The position numbers were made by a program, and so were the translations under genes. Of a stretch of 64,000 bases of DNA, positions 1 to 10,700 are shown piece after piece; within the stretch, counting starts at the first letter, position 1, and each line of letters opens with the position of its first letter. The DNA comes from Antedon mediterranea (Eukaryota > Echinodermata > Crinoidea > Comatulida > Antedonidae), in assembly GCF_964355755.1 (NCBI RefSeq), contig NC_092673.1, positions 36,031,648-36,095,647 of the forward strand, in the 5' to 3' direction. The notes beneath the pieces were generated by a model. It was not told the origin of the DNA. It was given only the letters and a program-made list of their open reading frames with translations, and did not search any database.

Positions 1-1
1 C

Positions 2-2038
2 TCTGCGGGATGATTCGTAACGATCCACAAGGTCAGATAAATAAGCAGGAGCACTGTCATTTAGGATCTTGAATACAAACAACGCAAGTTTGTACTTAAT
101 ACGTTGTTGAACAGGCAACCAATGCAAATCCATCAGGACAGGAGTTATGTGAGCGTTTGATTTTGTATAAGTTACAATTCTAGCTGCCATATTTTGCAAG
201 CGCTGCAAACGTTGTATTTGAGATTTTGGTATGCCAAACAACAAGGCATTACCAATGTCAATTTTAGAAGTGACAAATGAGTGTACAATCAATTCAGCTG
301 TTTTCTTGTTAAGATTACCGCGAATACGACCAAGGTTCCTAATCGATATGCATGCTGCTTTGGATACAGTTGTTATTTGTGCTTCCATAGTGAGATTACT
401 ATCCAGCATGATTCCCAGATTCCGGACCACCGATGAGGGAGCGATGTTAGAGTTTCCGATTCTGATATGTGTGATGTTGATTTTGGAGATGTTACATTTA
501 GACCCGACGATAATAAACTCTGTCTTTCCATCATTCAACTTTAGGTAATTTGTTGTCATCCAATTGCGAACATCTTCTATACAGGCTTCCATCTTACTGA
601 TTGCTGCAGCAACATCCCTTTGCACTGGATTTACTGACACATAAATCTGTGTATCATCTGCATAGAAATGGAAATGTAGACTGTGTTTGCGAATAATGTC
701 ACCAAGGGGAAGCGTATAAATGGAAAACTGGCCAGGCCCAATTACTGACCCCTGTGGTACACCATATTCCAGGCAAGCTTCATCTGAGAATGCATCATTG
801 ATACAGACTAGCTGACGTCTTCCTGTAAGATATGACTGGAACCAGTTAAGAGCAACACCATTTATGCCAATGCGATTTCTCAGACGGGTTATCAGTCTTT
901 GGTGATCAACTGTATCAAACGCTGCTGACAAATCCAACAACACCAATAGCGTTATTTTCCCATCATTCATTCCTTGTAACAAATCATTCTGTACCTTTAA
1001 AAGGAAACTCTCCGTGCTATGACATGCACGATATGCCGACTGGTAATTCTCATTTAAATTATGCTTTTGAAGATATGGAGTAATGCGTGATGTCACTACA
1101 CGCTCCAGAGTCTTTCCAAGAAAAGAAAGATTCGACACCGGGCGGTAATTTTTCAGCGTGTTATGATCCAAGTTTTGCTTTTTTATTAAAGGACGAACGT
1201 GAGCAATTTTCAGTTCATCTGGCACTATGCCGGTATTAAGAGAATGGTTAATGATTTCCGTTATTATTGGAACGACTGCGTCTATACACTTCTTCAGTAT
1301 AGAAGTAGGAACTGGATCTAACCTGCATGATTTTGTTGGTGATTTCATCAGAATGTTGCGGATCTCATCTTGAGATGCTGGTGTAAATGTTGTGAGATGC
1401 TGATGAACTGCTGTCACAGGCTCATTAAATGACATGTCATCAATCTTGAAGTCGTCTCTGATGATCTTGATCTTGTCTGTGAAAAACTGACAGAACCTGT
1501 TCGCAAGATCTAAGTCAGAAAGACTATCTGGGAGAGGTGATACCTGGCGATGATGAAGGAGTTGGTTAACAATTTTAAAAAGTCCTTTCTGATCTGCTGC
1601 ATGTTCTTCACACAAGCCAATGTAGTAGTTGGCCTTTGCCTTTCTTACCATGGAATTTACATTCCTCTTCTGTGCAATGTAAGCTTGACGATCTATTTCC
1701 AGATGAGAGATTCTCCATTTCTTTTCAAGCTTACGCTTTGTTCTTTTCTCAGCATAGATGTCACTGTTATACCAACTAGTGTTTGGTCGGACCTTAACTG
1801 TTCTCTTTTTCGGTGGTGCGTGTTTGTCAAGAAGTTCACTCAAAGTGGTGACATATAGTCGTACTTTACTTGATAAATCAAGATTTGAGAGCGAAGTTCC
1901 GAGATCAGACTGTGTGATATCTTTACATAATGTCTCAAAATTTATAGCATTCCAATGACGAGTTTCGATGGATTTAGTGATTACCGGTGGCTTCTTGATA
2001 AGGAGATTACATGTGATTGCATAGTGATCTGATATACC
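2..2038 (-). CDS. Non-LTR retrotransposon ORF2, reverse transcriptase (partial, runs off left edge)
   Basis: One minus-strand frame is open for about 679 codons and continues beyond base 1, so neither a natural start nor a stop is visible. It opens with the last piece of an APE-type endonuclease (SDHYAI, with the catalytic His) and goes on into a reverse transcriptase: KNYRPVSNLS, LLDLSAAFDTVDH, YGVPQGSVIGP and the catalytic YADDTQIY at about 664-640. The thumb-like HWLPVQQRIKYKL is near 115. This order and wording are typical of the CR1/L2/Jockey group. I saw no stop or frameshift, so the copy is young or the family is active. The upstream endonuclease part is missing on this strand and lies inverted at 2041-2556. 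The clade assignment is by eye. Confidence 0.88.
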
Positions 2039-2040
2039 AT

Positions 2041-2556
2041 CTAAACTCCACCACTAAAAGAGGTGGTGGAGTTGCACTTCTTTACAAGGAAAGCATAGCG
2101 GTTAAATGTTATGACACTAAAAGAGGTGGTGGAGTTGCACTTCTTTACAAGGAAAGCATAGCGGTTAAATGTTATGACACGGGATTATTACCAAAATCAT
2201 TTGAACTGCTAAATGTGGAAATAGTCAGCAATGCATCCTCAGTTTTCCTCGTAGCAGTATATCGTCCTCAAAGCAAATCAACGGGTTGCAGTCTAAATGT
2301 TTTCACTGAAGAATTCTCAACTTTGGTTGATCACTATGTATTGAAGCCGGCTCCCATACTATTCGTTGGAGACTTTAACATCCATGTGGATATGCCAAAT
2401 GATGCAGATGCAATTCATTTTCGGAATCTACTTGTAGCAAGCAGTCTTCAACAGCATGTGTCTACACCTACACACCGACATGGTCATACATTAGACTTGC
2501 TGATCACTCGTTCATCTGATCCTCCTGTTTTCTCAAACCTTAATGTCACACCTTAA
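2041..2556 (+). pseudogene. Inverted endonuclease fragment of the same LINE
   Basis: The plus-strand frame encodes the central part of an APE-type endonuclease: GGGVALLYKE, FLVAVYRPQ, PILFVGDFNIHVD and HTLDLLITRSSD. It ends with NVTP at 2553. In related elements this is followed directly by G-I-S-D-H-Y, which is exactly where the minus-strand frame begins at 2038. The two pieces are therefore consecutive parts of one element in opposite orientation. A 63-bp segment (21 residues) is duplicated in tandem, see 2053-2178. The first 12-14 bases at the junction are filler. As an inverted fragment it is not expected to make a functional protein. Confidence 0.85.
2053..2178 (+). repeat. 63-bp in-frame tandem duplication in the LINE endonuclease
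   Basis: Two adjacent 63-bp copies (2053-2115 and 2116-2178) are identical as far as I can read. Each encodes the residues from TKRGGGVALLYKE to CYD. The duplication is in frame. It starts next to the inversion junction, where a 9-bp perfect inverted repeat CTCCACCAC/GTGGTGGAG (2046-2054 and 2063-2071) could form a hairpin. Confidence 0.9.
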
Positions 2557-4320
2557 TTTCACCTATTCTACACTGTATGTGATATGGATACAGATTATAC
2601 TGTGTATACTATATATGAATTTAAATAATAAAATTCAGCAATAACAACATATCATATTCTTCAGTTCAGGTCATAATGCCAACGTGAACACTTCCTTTTG
2701 TCCTCAACCTATCCCCTTAATGTTAATGTTGCACCACTTGCGCGGCGGATAACCAAACTCGTCAAAGTGACGAGTTACATGTCTAGTCTTATTCTTATTA
2801 TTTATTTCTCTCTGTACAGATTTTGTGTAACAAATATCTCAAAAAGTTTAATGTTAATGATTACCAAAATTTCACAATGTCTTTCAAATACGTTAACTTA
2901 GTCCTAATAAGCTTTTCAGCGTGATCACTCATCCGTGACGTCACGTATACGCCATTTTGTGAAATCACATTATCAATCATATCTCCATAATTAATTATCA
3001 CATATTAATGAAAATCACTACACGTAAACTTGAGGTCAAGGTAAAAAATATTAGCAAATAAAAACTCGGGCGTTTCAAGGTCATGCGCGTGAAATCGCGC
3101 GTTGAAATTTTAAAAAGCTCAAAATTTAGTTTTTATCAATTTAGAGCATGAAATAGGCCATTTGCGTGTTTAAAAAAATTACTGCGCAAAAACACATTTT
3201 TGCGCACGCGATTTTTAAAAAGGGTAAAAAATAAAATTTGATGTATACATCATATTCTACTCACAATCCTTAGTACATTCTCCGACTTTGAGTCCATTCC
3301 GACTTAAAATAACGCTATACGAGCACGTTAAAAATGACAAAATTCGCACATTAATTGTACAAAAGTGCTAAAATGGTAAAAAAAGAAGGCCTTTTTAAAA
3401 TGAATATAACTCTTCAGAATGGCAGGTGACCCCCAAATTTTTTAACTTATTATGGAAGCCAATAAGTTGTAGATATAAATATATATACATATTAGACGTA
3501 CAAAATGGTATGACGTCATGAAATGGCCACTTGAATTTAAAAATTAGTAATTATTATCTTTTTGTGTGGGTTATCACATTCAATAGAGCGCATCTCCGTT
3601 ATTTGAGCTCAATTTTTGCACACATTTTAGTATGTGCTTGCTCAATTAATTATCTTTCTCATAAGTTGTCAACATTTTTATTTTGATGACGTCATCACGC
3701 GTAAAAACTTGAATAACCTAGGTCGTGTAATTTCAGCTACACCATACATTTGAATATCTTATAGCTCCTCAGAATTAAAGGTGACCTTGAAGATTATAAT
3801 TTATTATGAAAGCTGATGAAATGTAGATATGAATTCATATAAAAATTAAGCCTATCGGATGTTGTGATGTTGTCATATGGCCAGTTGAAGTTAAAAAGTA
3901 GTTTTTAAATTTCTTTAGTCGAAGTTATACAAATTTAAAAGAGCGCGCATTGCGCTTCTACGTGTCAAATTCTCTTCCAATCCTTATATTTATTTGCTCA
4001 ATTCATTATCTTTCGAAATTGTTATCTTCGAGTTTATTTTGATAATTCCATCATACCAAAAAATTTGAACTTGATGTGTGTCCCATAATTTCACCTATGC
4101 TACACTGTATATAGATATACAGTATATACTGTACATTGTATATGGCATATAATAGGCATAACTCAGCAATATAAGGGTATAATAGGATGGCATACATCAA
4201 CATTTTCCTATCGTATGTTAACGTACGTACATGTTTAAAAAAAATTAATTTCATTAAAATGATAAAAATGATCACCTATAATTCGTCAAAGTGACGAATT
4301 AAATTCTAGTTTTATTTTCA
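2557..4320. repeat. Diverged dispersed repeat region with direct end repeats
   Basis: No gene is seen. The sequence at 2557-2800 (beginning TTTCACCTATTCTACACTG) recurs in diverged form at 4085-4310 (TTTCACCTATGCTACACTG), in the same orientation. Both copies end in a short hairpin built on CGTCAAAGTGACG (2757-2774 and 4280-4300). Between them, a unit of about 360 bp at 3410-3720 is repeated in diverged form at 3770-4075. The region looks like an old non-autonomous transposon or nested repeats. I cannot assign a family. Confidence 0.55.
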
Positions 4321-4742
4321 TTTTGTGGCCTTACGCCACTTTTATTCGATCAAAGTAAATTTGATACCCTCAATTTTAAGAACTCCTGTGTTGTCAGACA
4401 ATAAATATAGAGTAGAAAATTTGTAAAGATGCCTGACCATCCTGACCATGGCGGTAGATTAGTCCAAATCAGGACTAGGCATCTGAAGCAGAGTTTAAGA
4501 AGAGAACAAACAAACTAACCTCATATCATTTGGATAGAGAATATCGCAGGTGATTCATTATTGTAATTGTTTTATGAATTGTAAAAATATCAAAATTAGA
4601 CATTTAAATGTCTAATTTTGTGTGTGTGGCTCGTGCTGTTTGTAATTAATAATTTCTGATGAATTAATAATACCGTCATGACGTCTCATGATTTGCATGC
4701 CTCGGTGGCTCGCAGAACGCTCTTTAATTTCTTTCAAAAAAG

Positions 4743-7700
4743 ATGTCTGCGCCCATTACTTTAACAATAAAATGGAATGGACAAGAGTTTATTTTAAAAG
4801 ACCTAAATGATACACAAACTGTAAAAAATGTTAAACAATCAATAACAGAACTCACCGGAGTATTGCCTATGAGACAAAAGCTTCTCGGGTTAAAGAGTAA
4901 AAAAGGTAGGCCTAGCCTAGGCCCTAGCTAGACTCTTTCAGTCTCAGTGTCGTCAGCAGACGAACCCGAGAAAAAGGCTACATACAGGGGATGGCCCGAT
5001 CGTCTGATGACCATTACTACTAGCTTAGCCTACAGTAGTAGGGCCGCCGCCTATGTACCTACACTACTATTAAATAACATAAGACCACATTTCTAGATAG
5101 GCTAAAGTAAAGTAAGTAAGTTTTCCAATAAATAAAGAAATAATTATAAATTGAGAGTAAAATAAAAAAGTAAAAGTTCAATCTAATTTATTCGTATGCA
5201 ATGAGAAACATATGTTACTTTTTTGTACTGTTCATTGTTGGCTCAATTTTTTATATCTTGTGTATTTTTATTTTTTTACATGGATAGTCAATTTGGTAGT
5301 GCTTAGTGCATGACAACACCCAAGGTGCTTTTATGTATTATTATGTTGTTGTTGTTTGTGCCTGCAAATTAAATAACATAAAAATAAAAAATCCAATTGG
5401 CGAATCAGCCAATCAATGCTATAGCGATGAACCCTAAGTCTCAGTGGATACAATAGTACATTACTGATGGTATTGTTAATACCTCATTTTGTTACAGGAA
5501 AACCTGCAGAAGATGACACAGCGCTTTCAGAATTAAAGTTGAAACCAAATATGAAGATAATGATGATGGGAACACGAGAAGAAACCATAGCAACTGCGAA
5601 TGAAAAACCTAAAGATGCTCCAAAAGTAATTGATGACTTTGATGTTGATGATGAAGAGGTTCTTACAGAAAATAGGTAACATTATAAAGAAAAAACTAAT
5701 TTATAAAAAACAAGTTTATTTTCAGGATGAAATTAACCTTAAGAGTTTGTTGCTACCGCATTTTGGCACCTAAAATTGGGCATAAGACTTTACAGTCACT
5801 AACTGTTCTGTTTGGGAGGTTGCTGGGTTTGTTTACTTGAATCTTTACTTGCAAATAAGTACCACACACGAATTGATTATAACAACATCATTCATTTATT
5901 AAACAATAACAAACTTTACTGTGACGATACAATCGCCATTTTCAACAACAACAAAAATCCAACAACAGAGGGCGCTATGACCCTTTTTGGAATATGGCAC
6001 TGTCTTAACAGCCGCCCCCGAATTTCTTAGGAAATTCGCCTTATCAATCAAGGTATCAAGTCATGTACTTATTTTTCTGTATTATTAATCAACAGATTAA
6101 ATTTCTTTTAACATTAAAATGATTTAAGTTGCATAAAATTACGCGCCTTTTAAGTCAAAACTAATAATCACGGGCTCGATTCTTCGACTTGATCGTCACA
6201 TTTCATCAACTTCACGAGCTTTGCCACTGGTCGTCGATAAGCCTTTTTGTTGACACGAACATCCACCACTCTCACTCGGTTGTCACTGCTTGGATAGAGT
6301 GCCGAAACAACACCGACTGGCCACTGAGATCGGCTCAACTGGGGATCTACTATCATCACCACGTCTCCAACTTCTAAGTTTTCGACTTCCTTCTGCCACT
6401 TCTGGCGCCTTTGCAGAGTCGGTAAGTATGACCTGATGAACTGACGCCAAAACTGATCCGCTAGAACTTGACTATGTCGCCAATTACGCCGTCCTTTCAG
6501 TTCTGACTCGTCGTACACCACCATAGGTAGGGCAGGATCCCGCCGCCCCATCAACAACATATTTGGCGTAACTGGGTCGATATCAGCTATCTCGGAGGAT
6601 GCGTAGCCAAGAGGTTTAGAGTTCATAATACCTTCCACTTCCGTCAGAACAGTACGTAGCACAACATCAGGTACTACTCGGTCTCGTAGAACCCCTTTCA
6701 GCGCACACTTGATAGAGCGCACTTCCCGCTCCCACAATCCACCGAAATGAGGAGCACTTGGAGGGTTGAAGCAAAATCTCACTTTAAATTTTGCCAGACG
6801 ACTGGTCAACTCTGGTTCCATTGCCTTCAGTGCAGTCTCAATCTCTTTCTCCGCTCCCTTGAAGTTTGTCCCACAGTCACTACGGAGCTCATATGGTACT
6901 CCTCTGCGTGAGGCAAAACGCCTATACGCCATCAGAAAATGATCCACATCAAGAGACTCTAACAGTTCTAGATGAACGGCACGGGTCGTCATACACTGGA
7001 AGACAAGGCCCCAACGCTTCTCTTGTGACCGCCTAACTTTCACTGCAATTGGACCAAAGCAATCCATCCCGGTAGAATAGAAAGGAGGCTTATTCACCCT
7101 TAATCGGGATTCCGGCAAATCAGCCATTCTGGGTATCAGTGGTTTCTGCCGCCAACGTTTGCAGTCAGAGCATTTTCTGAGTATACCTTTAACAGAGGTT
7201 CGTCCTCTCAATATCCAGAAGCGACGACGCAGATAGGCGAAAACTTGCTCGGTTCCGGCCTGGTGGCTGAAATGATTGTCAGCATCCTGGATAAGCAACT
7301 TGGTTACTGGATGTGATGATGGGACAATTGGATGTGGTTCTACACTAGTTTTGTTATCCATTTTCCTTAAACGTCCACCAACTCTAATTAGATTTGTCGT
7401 TTCATCCAGCTCTGGAGAGAGCTCCAACAGACGACTACTCTTCGGTATTTCTTTCTGGGTTTTGAGCGTCGCAATCTCTTCTTTAAATGATTCTTGTTGG
7501 GCTCGTTGTAAGAGTTGATATTCGGCATCACATACTTGTTCTGCAGTTAATACAACTGAATCTTGTCCATCAACTGCGTTGAGTTTCTCTCCCAGTGCTT
7601 GTACAAGTTCTGGCCAGGTCGGGAATTCTTCCAAATCTATATTCTGTACTGGAGTCGCCAAGGTTACACCACAAAATAGGGACTTCTTTATCTCGTTGGT

Positions 7701-10700
7701 ATCTACAGATGAATTTAATGATGAGATTCGAGTTCGTGCCAGCACTGAGGCACTATGACTCTGCCATGTATCTTCTGCCTCTAGCAGCCATGAAGGTCCA
7801 TCAGTCCATCTGGATCCTTTTCCGAGCTCTGTCCCTGACAGACCTCGAGTAATGTCATCTGCAGGGTTTTCATCTGTTCGCACATAACGCCACACACTGT
7901 CGGATGTCAACGTCTGGATTTCAGCTATCCGAGTCCCCACAAACACCTTGAAACGACAGGAATCTGATTGTATCCATGTAAGAACTGTTGTTGAATCACT
8001 CCACATATTAATATTTTCCACATCCAGGGTGAGTGCATTGGTGATAGTCTGAGCTAGTTGTGCACCAAGAAGAGCCCCAAGTAATTCCAGGCGTGGTATG
8101 GAAGTTAGGCGTTTTGGTGCTACTCTGCATTTGGCCAACACGAAACTCATGTGAACACTACCGTCACTATCCATTGAGCGTAAGTAGGCAACGGCACCAT
8201 AAAGCTTCTCTGAGGCATCACAAAACACATGTAATGTCCTTTTTACAATTGTGCTGCTCATGTTAGATGGTGTATAGCACCGCTGTATTCTTATTGATGG
8301 AACTTTCTCCAATTCATCACACCATTCTTCCCACCTTTGTCGAATGTCAGGATCTTTTACTTCTTCATCCCAATCAAGCTTTGTTGACCAGAGTTCTTGA
8401 ACAATCGTTTTGGCTCTGGATGTGAAAGGTGCTATATCTCCGAGTGGTTCAAACTGACTGGCAAGCACTCTGAGAGCATTGCGTTTGGTAAGTTTTCGGT
8501 TATCTGGAGATTTGGCTGGGTGGTATAACTCATCACTGTGACAATCCCAATAAAGTCCTAAAGCTGGCTCTGGTTCCCCATTAATTTGACTGAGGGAAAG
8601 TGACTGCAATTGATGACCGGACTGCACGTCAGTGGTTAAGTGTTCAACTACATCTCGATGGCTGCTGGCATATTTTACCATTTGGAACCCAGCTTCATTT
8701 AGACACTCACGTGTCTTATCTACAAGTTCCTTGGCTTCTGATATAGTGTTACGACTGGCTAGTTGATTATCCACATATGTCTCATTTTCGATGGTATCCT
8801 TGACAATTGGGTAGCGATCTTTTCTATCATTTGCCACCTTTTGTAAGGCAAATGTTGCACAACAAGGGCTACAAGCAGCTCCAAATGGGAGTACCAGCCA
8901 CTCCATTACAAGCCAAGTATCCATCTCGTCATCCCACCAGAGGAATCGCAACATACGTCGGTCTTCTGGGGCCAGTCTCACTTGATGGAACATTGCGGTG
9001 ATATCGCCGGATACTCCAACGCGTCCTTGTCGGAAACGTAGCAGCACGTCCAATAGTGCTGGACTTGGAGTCGGTCCAGCGAGTAACTCATCGTTCAGAT
9101 TCTGACCATCATATTCAAACGAACAGTTGAAGACAAGTCTGTACTTCCCACTACTGTGTACCACATGACAGGGGATGTACCATCCTAATTGCTGCTCCGG
9201 AGACAATGTGTCGACAGGCCCTATAACTCGTATGGAGCCGTTCGTCTTCAGCTTGTTAATATAGGATCGACAGAAGTCCACCAACTCTGGTTTGCGGGAT
9301 ATTTTTCTCTGGGTAGAAAGAGCTAGGCTCTGAACACATCTTGGTGTACTAGACGGGGGTCTGTACCCAGGTTTCCACAGGAGTGGTGTCTGGAGTCTTT
9401 GTACACCTTGGACCTCGACCTGCTTGGTACCATTTTCCAATGTCTGAATAGCAAACTTGTCATTCTTTGACCGCACTGATTCCTTTGGATTTACATGGTG
9501 CAACACATCTACCGCCATAAATCTTTCCATTAATTGGTGCAGCTTATGTTCTGGTTGAGTGCTAGTGTACATCATCTGAGGATGTCCTAGTAGCTTTCCT
9601 TGTGTCTGGAGACCCTGCTTTCCCTGTACAGTCCAACCAAATAGTGTCTTGACCGCAACTGGTGAACCCGTTTTGGGTCCTCTTCTAGTTTCCAACGACA
9701 GAGTACATTCAATGTTATCGGCACCAATCAATATCGTCGGCTGCACCTTTTCGGCAGTAAATAATGGTAGTCCTCTAAGGTGTGGCCATTTTGACTGCAA
9801 CCTCTCCGCAGAAACTGTATAATCCCCAAGTTGGACTTTAGTGGCGGCAAAGGCACACTTGATATTGAATGTCTGGTCTGGTTCTTCTCTGGGCGAGAGG
9901 GTGAAGTCCACACATTTTCCTTTCCAGTCAGTGTCACCTGTTACCGTTTTAACTTTGATTGACTTCCTCACCATTAATGCCCAGTTCATTTATCAATCTT
10001 TCTGATACCATCGTGCGTTCTGCACACTCATCAAGAACACCGTATGTGTTTACTAAACCTTTGGCACCATAGATGGTTAGGGGTACAACTTTGATTAGTA
10101 CATCGTGGTAGTCAAGTTTAGCAGTTAAACCCATTCCAGTACATAGTTGAGTTGGATTAGGTACTGGTTCAACTGGGGCTGGGCCTGGTGCTGGTGCAAT
10201 CACTTTGTGGAGACTACTTCTGTGGTCCTTTTTACATTCCTTGCACCTTTTTGGAAATGGGCAAACACCATCATGCTTCTTAGCACACTTTTTGCACCGG
10301 TTGGTGGTCTCCAACCATTTAATTTTGTCTGCATAGCTAATCTTGGAGAAGTTACCACATGTTTCTAAGTAATGTCCGCTTTCATCAACATCACAATACA
10401 GGCATGTAACACGCTTCTTAGCCTTTGAACTACTTTGAGTAATATAAGCCTTCGTGGCAGGCGGTTGTTCACGTTTCTTCTGCTGTTTAGCGGTTGCATA
10501 TGGTTTTTGGTCTCCTGTACCATGACTCATTTTTTCTAGCAGTATTAGACCAGCTGGTCCTGTTTTCTCCTCTAACCATGTTGAAAGGTTTTGAACAGTA
10601 TAGATCATTCCCTTTTCCTGTTTCCACATCTTGAATAGGAACTCATCGTGGAGCCTGTCTGGTGGTTTCTTTGTCAGGTCTGCCGCATACCGATGGTGAT

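Larger units (their letters stand above)
1..2556 (-). mobile_element. 5'-inverted (twin-primed) CR1/L2-like LINE
   Basis: This is the composite of the minus-strand RT frame (1-2040) and the plus-strand endonuclease fragment (2041-2556). The outer end of the inverted piece corresponds to its 3' end and abuts the start of the RT piece in the parental order. That is the arrangement expected from twin priming during target-primed reverse transcription. The 3' end and target-site duplication lie left of the window, so the insertion boundary is confirmed only on the right, near 2556. Confidence 0.8.
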
